DNA of 40,334 nt from JAOTYV01 sp041557595 (GCA_041557595.1 JBFFGE010000018.1:1-40334), one strand, 5' to 3'; numbered from the stretch's first letter, positions 9,422-17,179 are shown. The notes: generated by a model from the sequence alone, not told the origin. Program-made: numbers and translations.

Positions 9422-11338
9422 TCATACGCGTTGCGGCTGTCGAACGCGCCGGCGCCGATAGGAAGCCGCGGCAATCACGCCGATTACCAGGATAAGCGGA
9501 ATCGCGGCGATGTTGAGGAATTTCACCAGCCCGTCGAGGTGGTCGAGGTCGCGGCGCAGCGCTCTTTGGACCTGCCGCAGTTCCTTGCGAACACTCACCA
9601 TTTCTCGGCGAACTTCATTGATCTTTGTTTTCTCCGCTTCGGACGTGCCGACCTTTCCTTCGGAGAGTTTTTGCTCGGCCAGCGTTTCCATCTCGCCCCG
9701 CACCTGGGCCAGGCGCTGTTGCAACTGGCGCTCCTTCTGCCGGAACTTCCGTTCCGCCTCGCGCCGCAGGTCCTGAATGTAGAAAAAGGGCCGCGTGGAA
9801 TTGGCGCGACCGCGCAATCCGATGAGCGCGTCGCTCCCGGTCAGGTTGTCCAATGCATTGATGACAAAATCCACATTATTGGCATTCGGCACCAACGTGT
9901 TGCGGCCCTGATCCTCGCGAATGTCGGCCCAGAATTCGTCATGCAGCATGTCGACGTCGGCGACGACGATGACGTTTATCGGGGATTTCGATTCCGTGAG
10001 GTGCTCGCGTGTCGTTGCGGTATCGGCACCGTCTTTCGACTTTTCTTTCGCCGCCGGGGGGCCCTTCGGAAAGACGGTTTTTATCTGACCGGTCGACCGC
10101 GAGGCCAGCATCAGCGGCTTGTTTTGCGGCTTGAAGGTGCGGAACAGTTCGACGAGATTTGCGTTGGCCGACAACCGTCGCGCCTCCACGGGCATGGCGC
10201 GCGGGCTGGTCGAGATGAGCGGCGTTACCGTTATGCCTTTGGTGCCCAACGGTTCGAGTATGCCGGCGGTGCCCACGTTGATCGTTTTGATGTCGCTGGT
10301 CACCACGTCCTGGGTGTCGAAGTTTGCACTGGAAAGCGTGAGCCAGGCGACGTAGTCGACGACCGCGATGCGTCCTTCATGGCGGATCCTGACCCGGCGG
10401 GCGGTGCCCATATCGCCGGCGACCGCATGGGGAACCAGGGAGACGCCCCAGCCATTCAGCAAGCGGTCGAATTGCGACCTGCCGGCGCCGGTAAATCCGG
10501 GTCCGAGTTTCGGTCCGGATTCGAACAGGGAATCGACGAAAAGCAGGACACGGCCGCCTCGCAGGACGAATTGATCGATGGCGTACAGGGCGTAGGGATC
10601 GATGCCGCGGGGATGGATGATGACGAGAGCGTCGATTTCATCCGGAATCTTGTCGACATAGACCGGCAGGGCCTGCACGTCGAAAAATTCGCGGATCTGG
10701 TCGATCGCGGGCCAGCGTGGCGCGTCCCGATTGGGAACGGTTCCGGCGCCTCCGATCGAAAACGAACTGATGAGGCCGATCACTTTCTTGTTGGGATTGG
10801 CAAGGCGGTGGATCAGTTTCGTCAGGTCGTACTCAAGAAAGTTTTCCCGCTCCAGGGAGAAATAGGGAATCGCCTGGATGTCGTCGGTGCTGTTGGTCCC
10901 CACGATGCCGAAATAGCCGAGGTCGCCGGCTTCGTTGAACGGCACGCCGGTAAGCCCATAGGTCACGGCGCGGTCTTCGGACTCGGAAAATGGGGCGGCG
11001 TCGAAGAGATCCAGGCGCAATTTGCCCGCCGCGACCTCCGTATAGCGCTCCAGCAATTCGCGCACGCGGGTGAAGTAGCGCGAGTGATCGGGGTTGCCTT
11101 CGCCGAGCGCCTTGGTGAAATACAGCTGCAAGGTGATCGGTTCGTCGATCGCGCCGAGAATACTTTTCGTGCCTTCCGAAAGGGTAAAGAGCTGCTCTTC
11201 CGTCAGGTCGAGCTGCATCGACTTGAACACGACATTGGAAAATACATTGACCGACAGAAGCAGGATTACCGCCAGCCCGAACGTCAGATAGGCCCGCCGC
11301 GACCGGGAAATATGTTTGAAAGTGTTCGGTATTCTCAT
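9422..11338 (-). CDS. GldG-like ABC auxiliary protein (638 aa)
   Basis: The protein has an N-terminal membrane anchor (about residues 15-35), then DLTEEQLFTLSEGTKSIL, the hallmark opening of the GldG / ABC-type auxiliary family. A large periplasmic domain follows (about 40-480) containing an LIHPRGIDPYALYAIDQFVLRGGRVLLFVD block. A charged coiled coil covers about 530-605, and a second membrane helix ends the protein (about 612-630), followed by an Arg-rich tail. GldG partners with GldA (ATPase) and GldF (permease). In Bacteroidota that complex is linked to gliding; in proteobacteria its cargo is unknown. It lies 7 bp downstream of the permease gene. Start ATG at 11338. Confidence 0.88.
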   Translation of the reverse strand: MRIPNTFKHISRSRRAYLTFGLAVILLLSVNVFSNVVFKSMQLDLTEEQLFTLSEGTKSILGAIDEPITLQLYFTKALGEGNPDHSRYFTRVRELLERYTEVAAGKLRLDLFDAAPFSESEDRAVTYGLTGVPFNEAGDLGYFGIVGTNSTDDIQAIPYFSLERENFLEYDLTKLIHRLANPNKKVIGLISSFSIGGAGTVPNRDAPRWPAIDQIREFFDVQALPVYVDKIPDEIDALVIIHPRGIDPYALYAIDQFVLRGGRVLLFVDSLFESGPKLGPGFTGAGRSQFDRLLNGWGVSLVPHAVAGDMGTARRVRIRHEGRIAVVDYVAWLTLSSANFDTQDVVTSDIKTINVGTAGILEPLGTKGITVTPLISTSPRAMPVEARRLSANANLVELFRTFKPQNKPLMLASRSTGQIKTVFPKGPPAAKEKSKDGADTATTREHLTESKSPINVIVVADVDMLHDEFWADIREDQGRNTLVPNANNVDFVINALDNLTGSDALIGLRGRANSTRPFFYIQDLRREAERKFRQKERQLQQRLAQVRGEMETLAEQKLSEGKVGTSEAEKTKINEVRREMVSVRKELRQVQRALRRDLDHLDGLVKFLNIAAIPLILVIGVIAAASYRRRRVRQPQRV

Positions 11339-11345
11339 ATCGGAG

Positions 11346-12080
11346 TCACGCCGCTTTCTTGAGGTCGACGATCACCACGTTGGCGAACAACCAAAATGTG
11401 ATCAGCGACACGAAAAACACCAAGTCTCGGAACTCGATTACCCCTTGGGTAACGGAGTTGAAATGGGTCAGAAAGCTCATCGACGCGACGGTGGTCACCA
11501 GCCATTCCGGCGACCAGCCACGGAAGAAATTGAGCACGAGATCCAACCCGCTCATGGTGAACAGGAAACATGCCGTGGCGGCGATGATGAAGGCGATGAC
11601 CTGGTTTTTCGAAAGCGCCGACATGCAGGAGCCGATTGCCATGAACGCACCGGCCATCAAAAAACTGCCGATATAGCTGGCGACGATCACGCCGTTGTCC
11701 GGGTCGCCCAGGATGTTGACGGTGATCCAGACCGGAAACGTCAGCGTCAGCGCGATGCCGCAGAACAGCCAGGCCGCGAGAAATTTGCCGAGCACCGCTT
11801 CCGGTGTCGAGATCGGCAGCGTCATGAGATTTTCGATAGTCCCGGTCTTGCGTTCCTCGGCCCACAGGCGCATGGCAATCGCGGGAACGAGCAGCAGGTA
11901 AAGCCAGGGATGATAGACGAAGAATGGTTCGAGGTCGGCCTGGCCGCGGAACAGGAAGCCGCCGAGATAGAAGCAAAGCGCGCCGCTGAGTGCCAAGAAG
12001 ATGACGATAAAGACGTAGGCGAGCGGCGTGCCGAAATAGCTGCCGATTTCGCGGCGCGCGATAATACCGATGTTACGCAT
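11346..12080 (-). CDS. ABC-2 type permease, GldF-like (244 aa)
   Basis: A six-helix ABC-2 membrane protein. It begins MRNIGIIARREIGSYFGTPLAYVF, the typical amphipathic start plus first helix of ABC2_membrane_3 / GldF permeases. The EERKTGTIENLMTLPIS coupling segment (about residues 76-92) is the classic cytoplasmic loop that contacts the ATPase. Remaining helices lie at about 100-125, 135-160, 165-190 and 215-240. The start overlaps the ATPase gene by 8 bp, so the two are coupled, and the GldG-like gene follows 7 bp later. The transported substrate cannot be told from sequence. Confidence 0.9.
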   Translation of the reverse strand: MRNIGIIARREIGSYFGTPLAYVFIVIFLALSGALCFYLGGFLFRGQADLEPFFVYHPWLYLLLVPAIAMRLWAEERKTGTIENLMTLPISTPEAVLGKFLAAWLFCGIALTLTFPVWITVNILGDPDNGVIVASYIGSFLMAGAFMAIGSCMSALSKNQVIAFIIAATACFLFTMSGLDLVLNFFRGWSPEWLVTTVASMSFLTHFNSVTQGVIEFRDLVFFVSLITFWLFANVVIVDLKKAA

Positions 12081-13041
12081 GCTCGCTGTCCTGTTTCCCG
12101 TCGTCCGTCGTGATGCTCCAAAAGACCTCGTCCAGCGAACCCTGTTCGATAAACAGCTCGCGAACCGGCAAGGACTTCGACCGGACGAACTCGCCGATGC
12201 GGGGGCCGATCTGTTCGCGACCGGCCGGTTGAATCCGCAGCCGGACGGTATCGCCGGACCGGCCCGCGACGTCGATCGTACCGACTTCGGGCAGGTCTCC
12301 GATCGCCTTCATAAGGGTGGCTTCGTCGCCGGCGTCGGCGGTGATCAGGACCATGTTGTGATTCCAGGCGCGGGATCGCAGTTCGTCAGGCCGGGCGTCC
12401 GCGCAAATCTTGCCGCGCGCGATAATCATGGCGCGCGTGCAGACGGCTTCGACTTCTTCGAGAATATGCGTGGAAATAACGATCGCCTTTTCAGCGGCCA
12501 TTTCGCGAATGAGCGACCGCACATGACGCTTTTGGTTCGGGTCGAGCCCGTCGGTCGGTTCATCCATGATGAGGACGGGCGGATCGTGCAGCATTGTCTG
12601 AGCCAGCCCGACGCGCCGCTTGAAGCCTTTCGACAAGGTTTCGATCGGCTGATGGAGAACTTCGCGCAGCGCAATCCTGTCGACCATTGCATCGACCCGC
12701 CGTTGCCGCTCCGCACCATCGAAGCCGCGGATTGCGGCGATGAAGCGCAGGTAGCTCTGGGGTGTCATGTCGCCATAGGTCGGCGCGCCTTCGGGCAGAT
12801 ATCCAAGCGTCTTCTTCAACGCCACCGGATCGCGCTGGATATCCCATCCGCATACGCTGGCAGATCCGGCCGTTGGCTCCAAAAATCCGGCGACCATCTT
12901 CATGGTCGTGGATTTGCCGGCGCCATTCGGACCGAGAAAGCCCAGGACTTCGCCCGATTCAACGGTCATGTCGACCGCGTCGACGGCCGTAATCTGGCCG
13001 AACCGCTTCGTCAGGCCGGTGAGTTTGATCATTTCGGTCAT
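12073..13041 (-). CDS. ABC transporter ATPase, GldA-like (322 aa)
   Basis: A complete ABC ATPase: Walker A GPNGAGKST (about residues 38-46), signature LSKGFKRRVGLAQ, Walker B VLIMDEPTDGLDP and switch histidine in ISTHILEEV. The signature has Lys-Gly (LSKGF) as in the drug/antibiotic and GldA-type subfamily. About 80 residues after the nucleotide domain form the regulatory C-terminal extension common in these exporters. It is the first gene of the operon running to 4541. ATG at 13041 is used. Confidence 0.92.
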   Translation of the reverse strand: MTEMIKLTGLTKRFGQITAVDAVDMTVESGEVLGFLGPNGAGKSTTMKMVAGFLEPTAGSASVCGWDIQRDPVALKKTLGYLPEGAPTYGDMTPQSYLRFIAAIRGFDGAERQRRVDAMVDRIALREVLHQPIETLSKGFKRRVGLAQTMLHDPPVLIMDEPTDGLDPNQKRHVRSLIREMAAEKAIVISTHILEEVEAVCTRAMIIARGKICADARPDELRSRAWNHNMVLITADAGDEATLMKAIGDLPEVGTIDVAGRSGDTVRLRIQPAGREQIGPRIGEFVRSKSLPVRELFIEQGSLDEVFWSITTDDGKQDSEHA

Positions 13042-13466
13042 TGCGACGCCATAGTCATCCGCGTGCGCTTATAGGGTGAATCCGCTTCGGATAGAAGTCC
13101 GCAGCGGAAATTTGGCGGCAGTCGGTCCGTCGCGACGGACGATGCCCGCCCCATAAGGCCAGACGATCCACCGAGCGACGCCATATTCTTAGTTTGGCCG
13201 CGGTAAGATTCAAGAGCTTCGCATTTGGGGGAGGTGCGGCGACACGCACTGTCGTGCGGCGCGGCGGTGGCCCGGCAATCTGGGGACGTTACAGACCCTG
13301 CAGACCGGGCGGGTATTTCATTTGTCGCACGATCCACCGCGTTGGAGCGGGTGAAGCGGGCGCCGGATCGGCGACACGGTGTATTCGCCTATTCGAATAC
13401 CCGGGTTATCCCACGCCACCGGGCCGACTTTCTTGCTGGCCGGCCGGAAGCATTTTTCGGCATGAT
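13042..13466. other. Intergenic region upstream of the ABC operon
   Basis: No convincing gene in 425 bases; the open frames here are Arg/Ala-rich shadows without ribosome sites. A perfect 16-base palindrome, GTCCGTCGCGACGGAC, lies at 13125-13140, 84 bp upstream of the ATPase start, where an operator could sit. The operon promoter is presumably in this stretch but was not located with confidence. Confidence 0.4.
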
Positions 13467-13664
13467 TTAGTGGACGGTGCCGTAGTCGTCCTCGGAGAGA
13501 AGCAGATCCATGGCGCGAACGACGTTGACGAAACTTGCGCCGTCGGGCTCGCCATCGGTGTGTTCGATAATTGCGGCAACCTTGCGCGCGCTGTGCAGGG
13601 CGTCGTGGCCATGCTGTTCGACCATCAGTTTCGCGAGGTTCCAAGTTCCAAAATCATGTTGCAT
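13467..13664 (-). CDS. Small hypothetical protein (65 aa)
   Basis: From ATG 13664 the protein reads MQHDFGTWNLAKLMVEQHG, with a helical middle (ALHSARKVAAIIEHTD) and a C terminus LLLSEDDYGTVH. It has the look of the small helical proteins with an LAKLMVEQHG-type motif seen in many alphaproteobacteria (DUF6961-like), but I am not sure of the family. A longer frame back to 13751 adds residues that do not look like protein, so the shorter start was preferred. No function is known. It is flanked by intergenic stretches on both sides and appears monocistronic. Confidence 0.6.
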   Translation of the reverse strand: MQHDFGTWNLAKLMVEQHGHDALHSARKVAAIIEHTDGEPDGASFVNVVRAMDLLLSEDDYGTVH

Positions 13665-13886
13665 TTTCGTGCTCCGGCTTTCGCCGCTCCCGGTTAATCT
13701 GTTGTCGCAATAAAACCATCGCGCGGCCTTCATCGAAGTGACCGGAGTCACCGAAAGGGTGCATCAGAACAGCTCTTTAGTATTAATCTGATTTGGTTTT
13801 GCGGGCGTCGGGTGCGGAAATTAGCGATTTAGGAATTAATTCCAGTCCCCGCATTTCGTCGAATCGAGGAATTCAAAGCGGGTGGA

Positions 13887-14750
13887 TCAGGTTCCGCCGA
13901 TTTGATCGGTCTCGATTGTGATCCGGTTCATTCTCCGGGTTTCCGGCCAATAATCAGCAACCGCATAGTGCAGCGCCGCTCGATTGTCCCAGAACGCCAT
14001 GGACCCGGGGCGCCATGCGAAGCGGCATTGATATTCCGGCTTTGCCACATGCTGAAACAGGAAGTCGAGAAGCCGCTCGCTCTCCGTCGCCGACACGCCC
14101 AGGATATGGGTCGTAAAGCTCTCGGACAGGTACAGGTGCTTCTTACCCGTGACCGGGTGGCGTTTGACCAGGGGATGGACGACCGGCGGGTTGTCACGCC
14201 GCATCGCGTCCATCCGCTCGAAATTGTCGCCTTTCCAGCTGCGCGTCTTGGCCGGGCTGCCGTGGAGCTTCATGAATTCATTGGTGGCCGACAGAGTCTC
14301 CAAATAGGCCTTCATTCCGTCGGAAAGCCCTTCATAGGCGGCGGTCAGGCTTACGAAGACCGTATCGCCGCCCGCGTCAGGGACGATGTCGGCATGCAGA
14401 ATCGATGCGAACTCAGGCGCTTCCCGGAATATGCCGTCGGTATGATAATGGTTAACGTTCGGCGGCCGTTCGCGGTCGTTGATCAGGACCTGCAAATCCG
14501 GGGCTTCTTCATGCACTTCGAAGGCGGCCCGACGGGCCTTGCGCAGCGGCCCGAACCGTTGGCCAAACTCCGAATGTTGTCGCGGCGTAATATTCTGATC
14601 GCGCATAAACACCACGTGATGGCGCATCAGGGCGCCATGGATCGCGTGAATAGTGTCGTCGGAGAGCGGCTCGCGCAGGTCGATGCCTTCGATCATCGCT
14701 CCGACATTCGGCGTCAACGGCCGGAAGGTGATGGAGTTGCTGGTATTCAT
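13887..14750 (-). CDS. TauD/TfdA-family Fe(II)/2-oxoglutarate dioxygenase (287 aa)
   Basis: A full-length member of the taurine/alpha-ketoglutarate dioxygenase family. The iron-binding HxD is His103-Thr-Asp105 in NHYHTDGIF, the distal histidine is about His261 in WDNRAALHYAV, and the 2-oxoglutarate-binding arginine lies in ETRRMNRITI near residue 272. The N terminus (FRPLTPNVGAMIEGIDLREPLSD) is the standard opening of the family. Such enzymes oxidise sulfonates, sulfates or related small substrates in the cytoplasm; the real substrate is not known. ATG at 14750. It stands alone, with a palindromic repeat element upstream. Confidence 0.92.
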   Translation of the reverse strand: MNTSNSITFRPLTPNVGAMIEGIDLREPLSDDTIHAIHGALMRHHVVFMRDQNITPRQHSEFGQRFGPLRKARRAAFEVHEEAPDLQVLINDRERPPNVNHYHTDGIFREAPEFASILHADIVPDAGGDTVFVSLTAAYEGLSDGMKAYLETLSATNEFMKLHGSPAKTRSWKGDNFERMDAMRRDNPPVVHPLVKRHPVTGKKHLYLSESFTTHILGVSATESERLLDFLFQHVAKPEYQCRFAWRPGSMAFWDNRAALHYAVADYWPETRRMNRITIETDQIGGT

Positions 14751-14787
14751 GCTTTACCGAGGTCCCGATTCGCGAGTTTGTGGCTCC

Positions 14788-14829
14788 TAGAGCAGCGTGC
14801 GCCCGTTCGGGCGCACATAAGCTGCTCTA
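14788..14829. repeat. Nested perfect palindrome (REP-like element)
   Basis: Two nested inverted repeats are seen. Outer arms are TAGAGCAGC (14788-14796) and GCTGCTCTA (14821-14829). Inner arms are GTGCGCCC (14797-14804) and GGGCGCAC (14809-14816), around a GTTC loop; a 4-base ATAA bulge sits between the right inner and outer arms. No U-run follows on either strand, so it looks more like an interspersed REP-type palindrome than a simple terminator. Confidence 0.6.
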
Positions 14830-14842
14830 TCTTTATAGAATC

Positions 14843-14890
14843 GATCAACTTTTCTGCCTATCATTGATTCCGATTACAGGCAGGTTGATC
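14843..14890. repeat. Imperfect inverted repeat next to REP-like element
   Basis: Left arm GATCAAC plus CTGCCT (14843-14859, with a TTTT bulge) pairs with AGGCAG plus GTTGATC (14878-14890). It follows the 14788-14829 palindrome by 13 bases, so the two probably form one composite element. It lies between a minus-strand stop at 14956 and the dioxygenase start at 14750. Confidence 0.45.
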
Positions 14891-14955
14891 TAGCATAGCC
14901 GCAGGGAGATCGGCGGGTATAGAGGGTAGTTCGTTCATTGTCACGAGTGCCGGAT

Positions 14956-15279
14956 TTACCCGGATGAACGGCCGAACTGACCGTGGAAGGTGGCATTTCC
15001 CCGGTTGATGTGTGTCTGGCCCTGTTGCCAGGCGAGGCAGTCGCGAACGAATGCGCCATAATTTTGGCGGCAGAGTGCCGTATCCCAATACCATAGCGGC
15101 ATTACGGTATACCGTCGCTCCAGCGCCGCGCGCCAGTCGCCGTAGGCCGGTAACCCATTCGCAGCCGCCGCCTCTTTCGCGTCGGCGAAACGTGCGTAGT
15201 ACCCGTCGCCATGGGCGGGGCTCAATGGTCGGCCCCGAGGCCGCTCCGGCGCAGTTGACGGGTCATGCGGTCCACCCAC
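14956..15279 (-). CDS. Small hypothetical protein of phage-like control module (107 aa)
   Basis: Not a family I recognise. The C-terminal two thirds look like a real protein, rich in aromatics: DGYYARFADAKEAAAANGLP, YGDWRAALERRY, MPLWYWDTALCRQNYGAF. The GTG at 15279 has a strong ribosome site (GAGGA six bases upstream) but overlaps the previous gene by 58 bases. An alternative TTG at 15225 overlaps that gene's stop as TTGA, giving 89 residues. It is the last gene of the leftward group under the XRE repressor. Function unknown. Confidence 0.5.
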   Translation of the reverse strand: MGGPHDPSTAPERPRGRPLSPAHGDGYYARFADAKEAAAANGLPAYGDWRAALERRYTVMPLWYWDTALCRQNYGAFVRDCLAWQQGQTHINRGNATFHGQFGRSSG

Positions 15280-15458
15280 TGTGGGTCCTCTACAGGGCCG
15301 CCCAGACTGCTTTCAAGATCCTCCCCGGAACGGGCGGCATCGGCAATGTCCTGCCATTCGGCCTGGTTTTGCCATTGTTCCCAGTCGGCCCATTCCGCCA
15401 GATCGGCGTCGCTGAGCCGCTCCGGAGCCGGGCTCGGCCTTCGGTGCGCCAATGTCAT
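15222..15458 (-). CDS. Small acidic hypothetical protein (78 aa)
   Basis: ATG at 15458 is preceded by GGGAG at good spacing. The protein is rich in Trp, Asp and Gln: LSDADLAEWADWEQWQNQAEWQDIADAARSGED, then EDPQWVDRMTRQLRRSG. It is probably all-helical. No family is recognised. Its upstream region, 57 bp before the start, carries a dyad (15515-15535) matching the operator repeats found in front of the XRE gene, so it is likely under the same repressor. A longer frame back to 15791 is Arg/Pro-rich and was rejected. Confidence 0.55.
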   Translation of the reverse strand: MTLAHRRPSPAPERLSDADLAEWADWEQWQNQAEWQDIADAARSGEDLESSLGGPVEDPQWVDRMTRQLRRSGLGADH

Positions 15459-15514
15459 GAGAAATCTCCCATTTGGTTGTCGGATGTCGCATTCATCCCG
15501 GAGGACGAAGAGAA

Positions 15515-15535
15515 TTGTGCGAGAAATCCGTACAA
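15515..15535. promoter_or_regulatory. Dyad operator matching the XRE array
   Basis: Arms TTGTGCG (15515-15521) and CGTACAA (15529-15535) face each other across seven bases. Each arm matches the TTGYACS core repeated at 16270-16358 in front of the XRE gene. It sits 57 bp upstream of the 78-residue gene and so probably controls the leftward small genes. Confidence 0.5.
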
Positions 15536-15696
15536 ACAAATCTGGATTTCGACAATCGAAACCGCGGCGAATTCGCTGCGCGATTGCCGGGGAGATGGGT
15601 GGTCTGGCACCGGACGCAATCGGTCCGACCGTATTGGGGGGAGATTTCTCCCGGGCGCGCGGGAGGAAGGTCAGGAGAGCGTGCGCGGCTTTTCGC

Positions 15697-16242
15697 TCAG
15701 GTGCCGCCGGAGTCGGCGAACAGCGCGGCCAACTCCGCGATTTCAGCGAATTCCGCGTCGAGCCGCGCCTGACGGCCGGCGCGCGGGACATCCGCGATCC
15801 TGCTGTATATGCGGGACGTCAGATAGGCGCGCTGGCGTGGCGCCAGAGCCGGCCGCCGACCGTGTTCGAATTTATCCAACCGAAGCAGAATTTCCGTCAA
15901 GAGATCCGCATCGAAAGCCCCGGGTTTCTGATGGTTGGAAGGTTCGCCCACCGGATCCGGATGCAGCCATAGGCTGCCACGGCGAACGCCGGCCAGAACC
16001 GAAACCTGCCGCTCCGTGATCGGCGGGTCGCCGCGCCCGGAAAGGAGAGGACCCAGGGCCTCGACAAGGTCGGCCGGAAGATATGGCTTCTTGTATTCGT
16101 TTTCGTAATACGCGTAGGACGAGGCGGAGCGGCCATATTTCGAGCCTGCGGATTTCAGCGCCAGAGCAAGCTGGCGGACGGACAATTTCGCCCGCTCGCG
16201 GAGCTGCTTCAGTTCTGATGCCGCTTTTGAGTCGGTTGCCAT
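15697..16242 (-). CDS. XRE-family phage-type repressor (181 aa)
   Basis: An N-terminal helix-turn-helix covers about residues 9-70: ELKQLRERAKLSVRQLALAL is the first helix pair and SASSYAYYENEYKKPYLPADL the recognition and stabilising part. The C-terminal half is helical and lacks a LexA-type peptidase, so it is not a self-cleaving CI repressor. ATG at 16242. It faces rightward genes across about 200 bp that hold four copies of an operator-like motif, the layout of a phage immunity region. It most likely represses both its own promoter and the rightward one. Specificity is inferred, not shown. Confidence 0.8.
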   Translation of the reverse strand: MATDSKAASELKQLRERAKLSVRQLALALKSAGSKYGRSASSYAYYENEYKKPYLPADLVEALGPLLSGRGDPPITERQVSVLAGVRRGSLWLHPDPVGEPSNHQKPGAFDADLLTEILLRLDKFEHGRRPALAPRQRAYLTSRIYSRIADVPRAGRQARLDAEFAEIAELAALFADSGGT

Positions 16243-16269
16243 GACGTTTGTTCCAGCATGTTGAAATAA

Positions 16270-16358
16270 TTGTACCGAATTTCCGCATTATTTGCACGGG
16301 AAATCATTGACAATTGTACGGAAATTTGATACAGCCTATGCAAGAAATTTCGGTGCAA
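16270..16358. promoter_or_regulatory. Operator array, 22-bp period
   Basis: Three direct copies of a TTG(T/C)AC(G/C)G-AA-TT core start at 16270, 16292 and 16314, exactly 22 bp apart (two helical turns). A fourth copy is inverted and begins at 16358 reading leftward (TTGCACCGAAATTT). The third copy lies between a TTGACA box and GATACA, so binding there would block a rightward promoter. The array is between the XRE repressor gene and the rightward pair. Confidence 0.65.
16307..16333 (+). promoter_or_regulatory. Predicted rightward promoter
   Basis: A consensus -35 box TTGACA (16307-16312) is followed after 15 bases by GATACA (16328-16333). The spacer is short, but the overlap with the third operator copy (16314-16328) and the position upstream of the 16443 gene support it. 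Confidence 0.45.
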
Positions 16359-16383
16359 CTGCAGTCCTATGAGGGTGAGGCAT

Positions 16384-16446
16384 ATGACGGAATCGCTTAG
16401 GTGTCAGACCGAGTTGCGGAACGATCAATCGGGAGGGCGGCGATGA
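16384..16446 (+). CDS. Possible 20-residue leader peptide
   Basis: A short frame from ATG 16384, with GAGGGTGAGG just before it, ends in TGA that overlaps the next ATG as ATGA (16443-16446). It begins MTESLRCQTE. It may couple translation to the 71-residue gene. Short frames like this are common by chance, so support is weak. Confidence 0.25.
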   Translation: MTESLRCQTELRNDQSGGRR

Positions 16447-16658
16447 ACATTCCCCGATTCAACGCCCGGCCGGACGAAAACGGAGCGGACTACTGCTTGC
16501 GCAGGCAAAGCGCCCGGTTGCTGGCGCGAAACATCGAGGCCGCATGGGCCGATTGTGGCCACCAAGTCACCTGCCGTGTCGCGCCGCTCCGCAACGAGGA
16601 GGGGCGCATTCTTTGCTATACGATCACGTCGGACCTGTGCAACGGCCTGCCTCGGTGA
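16443..16658 (+). CDS. Small hypothetical protein, phage-like early gene (71 aa)
   Basis: ATG at 16443 is preceded by GGGAGG at ideal spacing; an upstream GTG at 16401 lacks such a site. The protein begins MNIPRFNARPDENGADYCLRR and continues with helix ARLLARNIEAAWADCGH and strands VTCRVAPLRNEEG. I do not recognise the family; similar short basic proteins occur in the early regions of alphaproteobacterial prophages. The stop overlaps the next start as GTGA, so the two are translationally coupled. It would be the first gene repressed by the XRE protein. Confidence 0.6.
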   Translation: MNIPRFNARPDENGADYCLRRQSARLLARNIEAAWADCGHQVTCRVAPLRNEEGRILCYTITSDLCNGLPR

Positions 16659-17179
16659 GCATTGACGACAGGCGGATGGACGACCTCTGGGTGCCGGAAA
16701 CGGTAAAACAGCGGTTTGAGGCGGCCGGTCGGGCGCTTATGGCGCTGCCACTGCCGCAAGGTGCACTTCCCGGCCAACCACGATCCAGCTGGCCGGCGGT
16801 GGCGCAACGCGCCGAGGATGCGTTTGCGGCGATGATCGGGGCTTCGGAAGAGATCAGGCGGGATTTCTCGGACGATCGGCACCGTTTGCGGCTGCCTCCA
16901 AGCGCTCGCGCACTGGCGGATATGGACGAATCCCTGCAATGGCTCTGGTATCTGGGCGATCCGAGGAAGCGGCGATTATGCCTCGCGAGGTCTTTGCGGC
17001 ACCCCGTCAGCGACCGCTATATCGTAAGCTATCGGCGGCTCGGTAAGATTTTCGGCCTGCACCACGATACGGTTCGGGTCTGGCATGACCGGGCGTTGGG
17101 AGAGATTGCTCAGGCGCTGAACCGGTGCGAAAAGTCCAAAACCCGCCGACCGGTGCGGAGACACCGAAACTCCGGGTAA
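16655..17179 (+). CDS. DUF6362-like HTH protein, probable phage regulator (174 aa)
   Basis: The GTG at 16655 overlaps the previous stop as GTGA. The N-terminal part has WVPETVKQRFEAAGRALMALP followed by SSWPAVAQRAEDAF, and the C-terminal half has DMDESLQWLWYL-DP--RRL then YRRLGKIFGLHHDTVRVWHDRAL, a clear helix-turn-helix. This matches my memory of the DUF6362 family found in prophages of alphaproteobacteria, placed where a late-gene activator or antiterminator often sits. The role as regulator is inferred from the HTH and the location. A longer frame back to 16544 overlaps the upstream gene and was not used. Confidence 0.7.
   Translation: MSIDDRRMDDLWVPETVKQRFEAAGRALMALPLPQGALPGQPRSSWPAVAQRAEDAFAAMIGASEEIRRDFSDDRHRLRLPPSARALADMDESLQWLWYLGDPRKRRLCLARSLRHPVSDRYIVSYRRLGKIFGLHHDTVRVWHDRALGEIAQALNRCEKSKTRRPVRRHRNSG

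Noticed and set aside
9359..11362. Long plus-strand open frame (667 codons) opposite the GldG-like gene
   Set aside because: It is the antisense shadow of a well-supported GldG-like protein; its translation is rich in His, Arg and Asp without any recognisable domain.
13194..13697. 167-codon plus-strand frame before the dioxygenase
   Set aside because: Composition is typical of a random GC-rich frame, with no domain; it overlaps the better-supported small gene at 13467-13664 on the other strand.
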